The notes below the pieces were generated by a model. The model did no database searches and was not told the origin of the DNA. It saw only the letters and a program-made list of their open reading frames with translations. Shown here piece by piece: positions 23,284 to 32,595 of a DNA stretch of 64,000 bases. Source of the DNA: an uncultured Trueperaceae bacterium (GTDB taxonomy: Bacteria > Deinococcota > Deinococci > Deinococcales > Trueperaceae); NCBI GenBank assembly GCA_937873495.1, contig CALMXZ010000009.1:62001-126000 (forward strand), read 5' to 3'. Position 1 is the stretch's first letter, and every line of letters starts with the position of its first letter. The translations under genes were made by a program, and so were the position numbers.

Positions 23284-24522
23284 ATGTCGCTAACCGCGGC
23301 GCCCGTCGGCGCCCTTCACGAGTTGACGCTACCCAACGGTTTGCGCGTCGTCTACGCGCCCATGCCGTGGCTGCCGACGGTGAGCGCGACGCTCTCGCTG
23401 CCCTTCGGCTCCACGACCGATCCGGAAGGGCAGGAGGGCGCGGCCAACGTCCTGCACGAGTGGTTGCAGCGCGGCGCCGGCTCTCTCGACTCCCGGGCCT
23501 ACACGGACGCCCTCCTCGACCTCGGCGTGCGCCGCGGTGGCGGCAGCGGGCGCGAGGCGAGCAGCTTGGCGTTCGGCTTCCTCGAGTCCGTGGCCGCGCC
23601 GGCCCTCGACTTGCTGGCCGCCTCCGTGAGGGAGCCGCGCCTGGAGGAGGCCGAGTTCGAGGCGGCGCGCGACCTGGCGCTGCAGGAGCTCGCGTCGCTG
23701 GACGACGCGCCGACGCAACGCCTCTTCGAGGCCCTGCAGGCCGAGTTCTTCGCCAGCGCGCAGCGCCGCAGCGGCTACGGCACGGAGGAGGGCCTCACCG
23801 CTCTCACGCCGGCGGGCGTACGTCATGACGCCGCCCGGCGTCTCGGACCGCAGGGCGCCGTCCTCGGTCTGGCGGGCGGCGGCACCTGGGAAGGCCTCGC
23901 CGAGGCCGTCATCGCCGCCTTCGGCTCCTGGAGCGGCGGCAACGTGCCCGTCCCGCCCGCGCGGGTCGCGCCGGTCGGCAGGCACCACGTCGATGCCGAC
24001 TCGAACCAGGTCCAGATCGGCCTCGCGTTCCCCAGCCCGGCGCCTGGCACGGACGACATGTACGTCTACCTCCTGGCCCTCGAGGTCCTCTCGGGCAGCA
24101 TGGGCGCGCGGCTCTTCACGGAGGTGCGCGAGAAGCGTGGCCTGGTGTACTCGGTGAGCGCGTTCTTCCGCGCCCTGCGCGGCTTCGGCTACACCCTCGG
24201 GTACGCGGGCACCACCGCCGAGCGGGCGGGCGAGACCCTCGAGGTCTTCCTCGCCGAGTTGGCGCGCCTCGCGGAGGGCGTCTCGGACGCCGAACTGGAG
24301 CGCGCCCGCACTGGGCTCCTCTCCAGCATCGTCATGGCGGGCGAGGCTTCCGGCGCCACCGCCGGCCGCCTCAGCAACGACGTCGTGCTCTTCGGGCGGC
24401 CCCGCACGGCCGCCGAGATCACTGCCCATATCGAAGGCGTGACGGCGAGCCAGGTGAACCGCTACTTGGCGGCGAACCCCATCCCGCAGCCAACCGTCGT
24501 CACCCTGGGGCCGGCGGCATGA
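23284..24522 (+). CDS. M16 peptidase-like protein, non-catalytic partner
   Basis: A 412-aa member of the M16 (pitrilysin/insulinase-like) family. The position of the zinc motif HXXEH reads VLHEWLQRG, so the motif is broken and the subunit should not cut. The second-half signature is retained (RLFTEVREKRGLVYSV, with the conserved R and Y that bind substrate). In two-chain M16B enzymes one chain carries zinc and the other supplies these residues, and the next gene carries the zinc motif. The start fits a leaderless -10. The stop overlaps the next ATG (ATGA). Confidence 0.88.
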   Translation: MSLTAAPVGALHELTLPNGLRVVYAPMPWLPTVSATLSLPFGSTTDPEGQEGAANVLHEWLQRGAGSLDSRAYTDALLDLGVRRGGGSGREASSLAFGFLESVAAPALDLLAASVREPRLEEAEFEAARDLALQELASLDDAPTQRLFEALQAEFFASAQRRSGYGTEEGLTALTPAGVRHDAARRLGPQGAVLGLAGGGTWEGLAEAVIAAFGSWSGGNVPVPPARVAPVGRHHVDADSNQVQIGLAFPSPAPGTDDMYVYLLALEVLSGSMGARLFTEVREKRGLVYSVSAFFRALRGFGYTLGYAGTTAERAGETLEVFLAELARLAEGVSDAELERARTGLLSSIVMAGEASGATAGRLSNDVVLFGRPRTAAEITAHIEGVTASQVNRYLAANPIPQPTVVTLGPAA

Positions 24523-25757
24523 AGGGCGTTGAACTGCGCTTCGACGAGGTGCGCCTCGCCAACGGGCTCACCGTCATCGGCGAGCACAACCCCCAGGCCG
24601 CCAGCATGGCCATCGGCTACCTCGTTCATACGGGCGCGCGCGACGAGACGGCCGAGGTGGCCGGCGTCTCTCACTTCCTCGAGCACATGCTCTTCAAGGG
24701 GAACGAGGCCTACACCGCGGACGACCTGAACCGCACCTTCGACGAACTCGGCGCCGATTACAACGCCTTCACGAGTGCGGAGCGCACCGTCTACTACGGG
24801 GCGGTCGTCGCGAGCCGCGCGCTGGCGCTGCTCGACGTCCTGACGGAGCTCATGCAGCCGAGCCTGCGCCAGGCGGACTTCGACATGGAGAAGAAGGTCA
24901 TCCTCGAAGAGATCGCCATGTACCAGGACCGCCCGAGCAGCCGGCTCTTCGAGCGCGCCAACGAGCGCTTCTGGAACTCGCACCCGCTCGGCAACAGCGT
25001 CCTCGGCTCCAGCGAGAGCATCGCGGCCCTGACCCGCGACCAGATGCTCACCTACTTCGAGCGCCGGTACTCGCCCGGTAACGTCATTCTGGCGCTGGCC
25101 GGCAACTACGACCTCGACGCCGTGCTGGAGCGCGTGGGCAGGCAGGCCGGCACGTGGCCGGCGTTCGACGCGACCCGCGACCGCCCGCCTGCGTCCCTCG
25201 CGCGCGGCCGCGAGCGCCTCACGGACGCCTCGCTGAAGCGCCTGCACGCCGCCTTCTACGCCCCGGGCGTGCCCGCCGAGACGCGGGAGGCCAGGTACGC
25301 GGCCGGCCTGCTGGCCAGCGTCATCGGCGCCGGCGACGGGAGCCGCCTCTACTGGGAGCTCGTCGACAAGGGGCTGGCCGACAACGCGTCGCTCGGCCAC
25401 GAGGCCAGCGAGGGCGCCGGTGCGTTCGTCGGCTACCTGAGCACCGCCCCCGAGCGCGCCGAGGAGGTCATCGCCAGCTACGTGCGCGTGCTTGGGGAGG
25501 CGCAGGACGCTGGTGTGAGCGATGCGGAGTGGCGCAGGGCGCAGTTGCGCACGGCCACGGGCCTGACGATGCGCGCCGAGACGCCCATGGGCCGGCTGAT
25601 GTCGTTCGCCGCCACCTACCAGACCCTCGGCGAGTACCAGAGCCTCGCCCGGATGGTCGATGAGGTCATGAGCACTCCGCTCGCCGCGGGCCTGGAGCTG
25701 CTCGCCGGGCGTCCGTTCGACGACGCGTACGTCCTCACGCTCGGCCCGGACGCCTGA
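24519..25757 (+). CDS. M16 zinc peptidase, catalytic subunit
   Basis: A 412-aa chain of the same length and fold as the preceding gene, with an intact inverted zinc motif HFLEH in VSHFLEHMLFKG near residue 50 and a downstream Glu in MEKKVILEEIAMYQD. The C-terminal half has GSRLYWELVDKGLADNA in place of the RXXXY site. With the previous gene it should form a heterodimeric M16B protease that degrades unfolded or small peptides. The genes overlap by 4 bases. Confidence 0.92.
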   Translation: MKGVELRFDEVRLANGLTVIGEHNPQAASMAIGYLVHTGARDETAEVAGVSHFLEHMLFKGNEAYTADDLNRTFDELGADYNAFTSAERTVYYGAVVASRALALLDVLTELMQPSLRQADFDMEKKVILEEIAMYQDRPSSRLFERANERFWNSHPLGNSVLGSSESIAALTRDQMLTYFERRYSPGNVILALAGNYDLDAVLERVGRQAGTWPAFDATRDRPPASLARGRERLTDASLKRLHAAFYAPGVPAETREARYAAGLLASVIGAGDGSRLYWELVDKGLADNASLGHEASEGAGAFVGYLSTAPERAEEVIASYVRVLGEAQDAGVSDAEWRRAQLRTATGLTMRAETPMGRLMSFAATYQTLGEYQSLARMVDEVMSTPLAAGLELLAGRPFDDAYVLTLGPDA

Positions 25758-25864
25758 GGCGTGCCGAGCGTGGGCGCCACCGCCCTCGGCTCTATGCCAA
25801 GGGCACATGAACTCCCCTTGAGGAGCCGGGCAGCCTTCTAATGAGGCGTTCTATAGACTCCGGC

Positions 25865-26557
25865 ATGCGAGCACTCCACGATGTCCGACCACGCAAGCTC
25901 GCCCTCACAGCGGCCATCGTCCTGTTCGGCGCCATAGCGAGCTGCTTCGGCGCGTCCGGGGCGGCACTGGCCGCGGCGCCGTTCGCGGCCCTCACCGTCA
26001 CGCCCGCGGGCGCCCAGCAGTACGACATAACGACCGGGATCACCACGTTGCCGGACGGCGGCAGTATCGTCGACCAGGACACGGGCGTCGCGCTCGAGGC
26101 GCAGCGGATCGTCTACCTCGCCGGCGTGTACGTCGAGGCCCAAGGGGTCCGGGTGACGGGTACCTTCGGGGAGGTCGACGCCGAGGAGCTGCGCATCGAC
26201 CTCGTGACGGGCGTGCTCACCGCCACCGGAGGCCTGAGCCTCACGCGCGAGGCCCTGACGGTCGTCGCCGACCGGCTCACGTACCACGCGGCCGACCAGG
26301 TCGCGGTGTTCGCCGGCGGCGTCATGGGCAGCGACCCGCGCTTCCAGTCGGAGCGGGTGCTCCTCGACGTGGCGACGGGCGATGTGCTCCTCGACGGCGA
26401 GTACACGTTCGAGGGCAGCCTCTTCGCGCTGCAGTCGCCCGAGGGCGGCGGCGTGCTCGCCCTGCGCCTGGTGGTCACGGCGGCCGGCGAGGCGGCGTAC
26501 GACGCCGCCACCGAACCGGCCCCAGAGCTGCTGGAACGTTTCGCACCGTACCTCTAG
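25865..26557 (+). CDS. LptA/OstA-N-like exported protein
   Basis: Starts at ATG 25865, giving a 230-aa product with a signal peptide of ~37-50 residues (hydrophobic core LALTAAIVLFGAIAS). An upstream in-frame ATG at 25841 would add 8 residues but leave the signal less regular. The body reads as repeated beta-strands: VDQDTGVALEAQRIVYLAGVYV, then FGEVDAEELRIDLVTGVLTATGG, ALTVVADRLTYHAADQVAVFAGG. This pattern (DxxTG, A-D-x-L-x-Y) matches the OstA-N/LptA beta-jelly-roll, a periplasmic bridge for lipopolysaccharide or another lipid. No database search was possible. Confidence 0.65.
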   Translation: MRALHDVRPRKLALTAAIVLFGAIASCFGASGAALAAAPFAALTVTPAGAQQYDITTGITTLPDGGSIVDQDTGVALEAQRIVYLAGVYVEAQGVRVTGTFGEVDAEELRIDLVTGVLTATGGLSLTREALTVVADRLTYHAADQVAVFAGGVMGSDPRFQSERVLLDVATGDVLLDGEYTFEGSLFALQSPEGGGVLALRLVVTAAGEAAYDAATEPAPELLERFAPYL

Positions 26558-26570
26558 CCCCGCGGCGGGT

Positions 26571-26576
26571 CATGAT
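26571..26576 (+). promoter_or_regulatory. Weak -10 CATGAT before the LptD-like gene
   Basis: CATGAT (4 of 6 to TATAAT) is 6 nt before GTG 26583, the same layout as other leaderless-type sites. The upstream LptA-like gene ends only 25 nt before, so read-through is also possible. Confidence 0.3.
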
Positions 26577-26582
26577 TCCAGG

Positions 26583-28790
26583 GTGAAGGCTCGCCCGGCG
26601 TTCGCACCTCCCGGCTCGTCACGGCGCTTGCTCGTGCGGCTGGTCGTCGCGCTGGTCCTCCTGGCCGTCGCCGGGGTGGCGGCAGCCCAGTGCTCGCGTG
26701 GGCCGCGCACCGCCTCCATCACCCTGCCCGGCTTCCTGGCCGTCTACTACCAGCAGTTCAGCAGCAACGCCGCGGCCGACACCGCCGAGTTCTACGGCGG
26801 CGTGTGCGTCACGGCCGTCGGGGGCGAGTGGACTGTCATCGCCGACCGCGTCCACGTCGGGAAGCTCAGCACCGACATCTTCATCCAAGCCGCACAGCCG
26901 ACCCTGTACATGGAGGGCTGGCGCATGTCGGGCGACGACCTCGTGGCGGACGTCGAGCACCTGACGCTGACGGGCGCGCGCTTCACCGGCCCCGACGTCG
27001 GCGGGAGCGCCGGCCGGCTGGACATCGACCTCGCCACGAGCTCGTTCACCCTCGCCGACCTCGTGTTCACCGGCAGCTCCTTCGCCGTCACCGGTCGGCT
27101 CGCCACGCTGCAAGGCGCGGTGCTGCAAGTGGAGGGGGCCGGCGTCACCACGTGCATCGGGCCGGAGCCACCGCCGTTCGCCGTGGAGAGCAGGGTGGCC
27201 ACCATCGACCTCGACGGACGCTCGGTGCACCTAAGAGAAGGCCTGCTGCGCGTCGGCAGCCTCCGCATCCCGCTGCGCGACGAGGTCGACGTCAACGACA
27301 GGACCTTCGCGGACTTCGAGTTCCCCGTCAAGGTGGCCAACGTCGAGGCGAGCCCGACCAGCCCCGCGCAGCGCGGCGAGGGGCTGAGCGTGCGCGTGGT
27401 GGGCATCCCGGTCGCGGACGGCGTGACGCTCGAGGTCGGCGCTACCGGCGTCAACCGGCCGGGGCAGACCGCGCCCGTCGCCCTGCTGCGCGCCGTGGCC
27501 GACGAGGGGCGCGTGCGCGGCACGGTCGGTATCGAGGCCGGCGCGCCGTACCTGGACGTGGCTGTGAGCACGCCGCTCGAGCCCTGGCTGACCCTGTCCG
27601 TCGGCGCCCGGAGCGGCGCGGCGCCGGCGCGCCGTGCCAGGCACGAGGGGCGCGTCGGGCTCGAAGCCACCTTGCCTATGCCCGCCCTGAACGGCTCGGT
27701 GACGGCCGAGGTCTTCGCGGCCATCACCGCCCTCACGGAGCACGCCGGCGCCAGCCAGCCGCAGGTGGCCGGCGCGCGGCTCGGGGTGAGCACGACCCTG
27801 ACGGCCAGCACCGGACCCCTGCGTGTCGGCGACGTGCCCTTCGGCACGTTCGGCGTCGAGGCCCGCGCTCAGGCAACGCGCTACCCGTACGTCTGGGGCG
27901 AGAGCGTGACGGTCGACTCCGCGACCCAGTGGGGCCTGCGCGTCGCCCCGACCTGGCGGCTGAGCACGGGGCCGGTGACCGCCAGCCTCGGCTACGACGC
28001 GCGCTTCACGAACGCCGCCTCGCCGTTCGGCACCTCGGTGGACGGCCTGACCGCCTTGCAGCGGGCCACCGGCAGCGTCGCCGTGCAGGGTGGCATCGCC
28101 GGGCCGGTGAGCGGGCGGTTGGCGTTCTCCGTCACCTACGACGCGTTCGCGACGCCGAACCTGCCCGTCGGCTTCAAGCGCCTGAGGGGCACGGGCAGCG
28201 TGGCGCTGGCCGCCGAGCCGTGGACGGTCAGCCTGGCCGCCACCGTCGAGACGGCCGGCCTCGTCAACGCCCTCCCCAACGTGCCTGCCTTCGTGGAGGT
28301 CGACCTGAGCGCCACCCGTCACGGGTGGCCCGTGCTGGCCGCCGGCGCGCCGTACGGCTCGCTGGAGTTCGGCCTGAACGCGCAGTACGGCCTGCTCGCC
28401 ACGTCGAGCGGCCTGGAGCGTCTCGAGCTGCGGGCCGGCGTGCCGCTCGCGTTCGAGTCGGTCGAGCTGCGGCCGTTCGTGGCGGTCGACTTCGTCGGCC
28501 TCCTGAACGGCGGCTCGCCCAGGCTGAGCGGCTACGGCCTCGACGCCACCTTCATCACCTGCTGCGGCTCGTTCACGCTCGGCGCGCTCAACACGCGTGG
28601 GGCGTGGGGCGCGTCGATCGCCGTCGACCTGGAGCGGCGCCCCGGCGCGGGCGGCGGCGCGGCCACGCCAACGCAGCCGGCGCCGGTCGAGGACGGCGAC
28701 GGCAACGACGCTCAACCCGGCACGGAGCCCGTCGAGCCGGACGGGCCCGACGGCGGAACGGACCCGGGTATCATGCCCGGCACCCCATGA
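26583..28790 (+). CDS. LptD-like outer-membrane biogenesis protein
   Basis: A 735-aa exported protein: signal peptide near residues 15-38, then an OstA-like beta domain (TASITLPGFLAV, EFYGGVCVTAVGGEWTVIADRVHVG) and a ~450-residue part with alternating amphipathic strands and small glycines that looks like a beta-barrel. Cys pairs include residues in GVTTCIGP and TCCGSFTLG. The C-terminal ~50 aa are P/G/E-rich. The layout (OstA-N plus barrel) and its place between LptA-like and LptF/G-like genes suggest LptD. The stop overlaps the LptF/G start (ATGA). The GTG start is the first that keeps the signal peptide. Confidence 0.65.
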   Translation: MKARPAFAPPGSSRRLLVRLVVALVLLAVAGVAAAQCSRGPRTASITLPGFLAVYYQQFSSNAAADTAEFYGGVCVTAVGGEWTVIADRVHVGKLSTDIFIQAAQPTLYMEGWRMSGDDLVADVEHLTLTGARFTGPDVGGSAGRLDIDLATSSFTLADLVFTGSSFAVTGRLATLQGAVLQVEGAGVTTCIGPEPPPFAVESRVATIDLDGRSVHLREGLLRVGSLRIPLRDEVDVNDRTFADFEFPVKVANVEASPTSPAQRGEGLSVRVVGIPVADGVTLEVGATGVNRPGQTAPVALLRAVADEGRVRGTVGIEAGAPYLDVAVSTPLEPWLTLSVGARSGAAPARRARHEGRVGLEATLPMPALNGSVTAEVFAAITALTEHAGASQPQVAGARLGVSTTLTASTGPLRVGDVPFGTFGVEARAQATRYPYVWGESVTVDSATQWGLRVAPTWRLSTGPVTASLGYDARFTNAASPFGTSVDGLTALQRATGSVAVQGGIAGPVSGRLAFSVTYDAFATPNLPVGFKRLRGTGSVALAAEPWTVSLAATVETAGLVNALPNVPAFVEVDLSATRHGWPVLAAGAPYGSLEFGLNAQYGLLATSSGLERLELRAGVPLAFESVELRPFVAVDFVGLLNGGSPRLSGYGLDATFITCCGSFTLGALNTRGAWGASIAVDLERRPGAGGGAATPTQPAPVEDGDGNDAQPGTEPVEPDGPDGGTDPGIMPGTP

Positions 28791-29920
28791 GGACGTTCCT
28801 CTCGCGCATCGACCGCTACCTGTTGAGGGAGAGCTTGCCGCCGTTCCTCTTCGGCCTGGTGCTCTATGCGAGCCTCGCCGTGGTGAGCGTCACCATCCCC
28901 CGGTTGCAGTGGATCGTCGGCGCGCCGGTGGTGGAGCTGGGCGTGTGGCTGCTCGTGCAGCTGCCGCAGGCGCTCGTGCAGACGCTCCCCATCGCCCTGG
29001 TGCTGGCGGTGCTGTTGGCGTTCGGCCGCCTGGCGAGCGAGAACGAGCTCCTGGCCCTGCAGGCGGGGGCGGTGCCCGTGCGCCGCGTGGCCGGGGTGTT
29101 CGTCGGGCTTGGCATGGTGTGCGCGCTGGCCGTGCTCGCCATCAACCAGTGGGTACTGCCCGTGACGAACACCTTGGTCACGAAGCAGTACTGGGAGCTC
29201 ACCTCCGGACAGACCGGTCTGTTCCGCCTCGCGCAGCAGGCCCTGCCGGTAGACGACTTCACCTTGCACTTCGCCGTGGCCGCCGAGCGCGGCACGCTCA
29301 TGCGCGATGTGAGGATCGAACGCTGGGACGGCGACACCTTCACGCTCCTGCGGGCCAAGGAGGGGCGGTTCGAGGGGGTGAACCTCGTGCTGAGCGGTTA
29401 CCGGATAGACGGTCTCGACCTCTCCGCGCTGGACGGCGCCACGGACGACCCGGCGGCCGCCCTCGCGCGCCTGGTGCGCTTGCGCAACGTGCCGGCCGAT
29501 CCGAACTCGGAGCTGACGCTCACGACGAGCGTGACCCTGGACGAGCTCGTGACGCGTTTCGGCGCCGGCGGCTTCGAGGACAACCGCTCCATCACGCAGT
29601 TGTGGGACGACTCGCACCGCGCGGCCGTCTCCGCCACCGAGCGGCGCCGATCGGCCGCCCTGATGCACCGCAAGCTGGCGGAGCCGTTCACCAACCTCGC
29701 GCTGCTGCTCGTGGCGGTGCCGCTCAGCCTGACCTACGCGCGCACGCGCGGCGTGGCGTTCGGCCTGAGCCTCGTGGTGACGCTCCTGTGGTACCTCTTC
29801 TACACCTTCGGCCAGCTGTTCGCCCAGACGGGCCAGCTCCCCGTGTGGCTGGGCGCGTGGCTCGGCAACCTGGTGTTCGCGGCGCTCGGGCTCGTGCTGT
29901 TGGCCCGGCGGGTGCGGTGA
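28787..29920 (+). CDS. LptF/LptG-family permease (YjgP/YjgQ)
   Basis: A 377-aa inner-membrane protein with six predicted transmembrane segments: about three in residues 15-120 (SLPPFLFGLVLYASLAVVSV; QALVQTLPIALVLAVLLAFG; VGLGMVCALAVLAINQW) and three in 290-370. A beta-rich periplasmic domain lies between. The N-terminus RIDRYLLRESLPPFLFGL is typical of the family (cf. FDRYLLRE). It is the transmembrane part of an ABC lipid exporter; no LptB-like ATPase is nearby. Third gene of the envelope operon. Confidence 0.85.
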   Translation: MRTFLSRIDRYLLRESLPPFLFGLVLYASLAVVSVTIPRLQWIVGAPVVELGVWLLVQLPQALVQTLPIALVLAVLLAFGRLASENELLALQAGAVPVRRVAGVFVGLGMVCALAVLAINQWVLPVTNTLVTKQYWELTSGQTGLFRLAQQALPVDDFTLHFAVAAERGTLMRDVRIERWDGDTFTLLRAKEGRFEGVNLVLSGYRIDGLDLSALDGATDDPAAALARLVRLRNVPADPNSELTLTTSVTLDELVTRFGAGGFEDNRSITQLWDDSHRAAVSATERRRSAALMHRKLAEPFTNLALLLVAVPLSLTYARTRGVAFGLSLVVTLLWYLFYTFGQLFAQTGQLPVWLGAWLGNLVFAALGLVLLARRVR

Positions 29921-30040
29921 GCCGTGGTTTGGCGCGACGGGTACTCAAATGCGATAGATCACCGGGCGGCCACTCGTTGGCGCGGTTACCGGCCGGCGGC
30001 GCGGGGGCTGGGTGTCTCTCCGCGAGCCCTCGGTGTTGAG

Positions 30041-30062
30041 CTAAGGTTGAGCGCTAAGGTTG
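30041..30062 (+). repeat. Direct repeat CTAAGGTTG upstream of rel
   Basis: CTAAGGTTG occurs at 30041-30049 and 30054-30062, 13 bp apart, about 70-90 bp before the rel start. It could be part of an operator. The rest of the 208-bp gap between the permease and rel holds nothing else I recognise. Confidence 0.35.
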
Positions 30063-30128
30063 GCTCGACCCCGAGGGTCCGGCTGGCAGCCCGGAACCCA
30101 CGCTGCTTCCGCCGCGAGTGGTAACCTC

Positions 30129-32537
30129 ATGAGCCTGATGGCTCCCGACAACGCCGCCTCCCAGACCGCCAAGGACGCCCCCGCCTCCCAAGCCGGCGCG
30201 GGCGGCCAAGGGGACGAGACCGGCACGTCTACGGGAGAGCCCGCCCGAGGCACCCAAGCAGGGGAGCCCGCCAAAAACAAACAAGCCGAGGAGCCCGCCC
30301 GAACCACGAAGGCCGGCCCCGCCGTGCCCAAGAGCCTCCTGAACGCCACGAGCTACCTCTCGGCGCAGGACGCCGCCAGGCTGGCGGAGGCGTACGCGTT
30401 CGCCGAGGAGCACCACCGCGGCATGCTGCGGCGCTCGGGCGAGCCGTTCATCAACCACCCTGTCGCCGTCACCGAGATCCTCGCCGAGATGAACCTCGAC
30501 ATCAGCGCCCTCATGGCGGGGCTGCTGCACGACACGGTCGAGGACACGAGCGCCACCTTCGAAGCCATCGAGGAGCGGTTCGGCGAGACGGTCAGACGCA
30601 TCGTCGAGGGCGAGACGAAGATCAGCAAGCTCGCCGTGCGGGTCTACGAGAACGAGCAGGCCGAGAACCTCAGGCAGATGCTCCTCGCCATGACGAGCGA
30701 CGTGCGCATCATCCTCGTCAAGCTCGCCGACCGGCTGCACAACATGCGCACCCTGCGCTTCATGCCGCCGCACAAGCAGCTCTCGATCAGCGAGGAGACC
30801 ATCGAGATCTTCGCGCCCCTGGCGAACCGGCTCGGCATCAACCACATCAAGAACGAGCTCGAGGACATCGCTTTCCGCTACCTCGAGCCCGAGCGCTACC
30901 TACAGCTGCAGCGGCAGGTGCGCATGCGCCAGTCGGAGCGCGAGGCGTACGTCAAGAAGAGCATCAAGCTCCTCGACGAGCGCCTGCGGCAGGAAGGCCT
31001 CAAGTTCGAGCTCTCCGGCCGCAGCAAGCACCTATACAGCATCCACCGCAAGATGCTCCGCGACCACCGCAACCTCGACCAGATCTTCGACCTCATGGCC
31101 ATCCGCGCCGTGCTCGATCCGGGCGAGAACGACCTCGGCAGCGGGCCGAACGGCCACGGCGGCCCCGCCCTCCCGAACGAGGAGGCCGAGAAGGCGGTGT
31201 GCTACCGGGCGCTCGGCATCGTCCACTCGCTGTGGACGCCCATCCCGGGGCGCTTCAAGGACTACGTCGCGGTGCCGAAGCCCAACGGCTACCAGAGCCT
31301 CCACACGACCGTCATCGGCCTCCTCGGCCAGCCCATCGAGGTCCAGATCCGCACGCGGCACATGCACGAGGTCGCCGAGTTCGGGGTGGCGGCGCACTGG
31401 GCGTACAAGGAGGGCGTCGAGGACACGACCGAGATCCAGAAGCGCCTCGACTGGATGAAGCAGCTCCTGGAGGTCGACACGAGCTCGGAGGACGCCGACG
31501 CGTTCGTCGACGCCGTCAAGACCGACCTCCTCAGCGAGCGCGTGCTCGTCTTCACCCCGGCCGGTGACGTCGTTAACCTTCCGCGCGGCTCGACGCCCAT
31601 CGACTTCGCGTACCACGTGCACACCGAGATCGGGCACCGGTGCATCGGGGCGCGGGTGAACGGCGAGATCGTGCCGCTCAACCACGAGCTCGCTACCGGC
31701 GACCGCGTGGAGGTCCTCACCAACCGCTCCAGCCAGTACGGGCCGAGCCAGGACTGGCTCAACATCGTCGTCACGCGCGGTGCCAAGCAGAAGATCAAGC
31801 ACTACTTCCGCGCCCAGGCCCGCACCATGCAGCTCGACAGCGGCAAGCGCTCGCTTGAGCGTGCCTTGCGGCGGCGCAGCCTGCCGGTGGCGAAGCTGAC
31901 GTCGCGCGCCAAGCTCGAGGAGGTCGCCAAGCAGCTCATCAACGCCGAGAGCGTCGACGAGCTCCTCTTGGCGATAGACGCCAGCCGCGTATCGGCCAAG
32001 GCCGTGGTCGAGGCGCTTGTGCCCGACCTGGTGAAGGAGCGCCGCCCCTCGCCGGCGGCCGAGGCGCCGAAGAAGAGCGTGAGCGGGGTGTACGTCGACG
32101 GGCTGGACGCCCCGGCCAACCTGGCGCGCTGCTGCAGCCCGGTGCGGGGCGACGACGTGATCGGCTACATAACGCGCGGCCGCGGCATCAGCGTGCACCG
32201 GGTGGACTGCCCGAACGTCAAGCACCTCATGCTCACCGAGCAGGACCGCTTCGTGCAGGTGACGTGGGACGCGCCGGCGGGCGAGGTCTTCGCCGTCGAC
32301 TTCGAGGTGCTCGGCATCGATCGCCCCGGCCTCCTCAAGGACGTGCTCGACGTGATTAGCGGCATGAACAAGAGCGCCGGCCGCGTGGCGGCCGACGTGC
32401 AGGGCGCCATGCGCGCGCGCATCATGTTCCGCGTCGACGTGAAGGACCAGGCCGAGATCGAGTTCATCAAGGAGAGCGTGGCGCGGATCGCGGACGTGAC
32501 GCGGGTGTACCGGAGCAGGCCCGGGTTGAAGGCCTGA
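30129..32537 (+). CDS. rel: Bifunctional (p)ppGpp synthetase/hydrolase
   Basis: An 802-aa RelA/SpoT homologue that makes and breaks the alarmone (p)ppGpp. After ~65 residues of A/G/E/P/K-rich tail come: an HD hydrolase domain (FINHPVAV, LLHDTVEDT, KLADRLHNMRTL, all metal residues intact); a synthetase domain (FKDYVAVPKPNGYQSLHTTV); a TGS domain near 470-530 (VLVFTPAGDVVNLPRGSTPIDFAYHVHTEIG); and a C-terminal ACT domain. Both activities should be present. Start choice is uncertain: ATG 30129 or in-frame ATG 30138, because TAACCT (30122-30127) fits a -10 for the latter. Confidence 0.95.
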   Translation: MSLMAPDNAASQTAKDAPASQAGAGGQGDETGTSTGEPARGTQAGEPAKNKQAEEPARTTKAGPAVPKSLLNATSYLSAQDAARLAEAYAFAEEHHRGMLRRSGEPFINHPVAVTEILAEMNLDISALMAGLLHDTVEDTSATFEAIEERFGETVRRIVEGETKISKLAVRVYENEQAENLRQMLLAMTSDVRIILVKLADRLHNMRTLRFMPPHKQLSISEETIEIFAPLANRLGINHIKNELEDIAFRYLEPERYLQLQRQVRMRQSEREAYVKKSIKLLDERLRQEGLKFELSGRSKHLYSIHRKMLRDHRNLDQIFDLMAIRAVLDPGENDLGSGPNGHGGPALPNEEAEKAVCYRALGIVHSLWTPIPGRFKDYVAVPKPNGYQSLHTTVIGLLGQPIEVQIRTRHMHEVAEFGVAAHWAYKEGVEDTTEIQKRLDWMKQLLEVDTSSEDADAFVDAVKTDLLSERVLVFTPAGDVVNLPRGSTPIDFAYHVHTEIGHRCIGARVNGEIVPLNHELATGDRVEVLTNRSSQYGPSQDWLNIVVTRGAKQKIKHYFRAQARTMQLDSGKRSLERALRRRSLPVAKLTSRAKLEEVAKQLINAESVDELLLAIDASRVSAKAVVEALVPDLVKERRPSPAAEAPKKSVSGVYVDGLDAPANLARCCSPVRGDDVIGYITRGRGISVHRVDCPNVKHLMLTEQDRFVQVTWDAPAGEVFAVDFEVLGIDRPGLLKDVLDVISGMNKSAGRVAADVQGAMRARIMFRVDVKDQAEIEFIKESVARIADVTRVYRSRPGLKA

Positions 32538-32595
32538 GGTTCAGCGGTCAAGCGAGACGGTCACGAAGCGCAATCAGCACTGAGAGACGCGCGGG

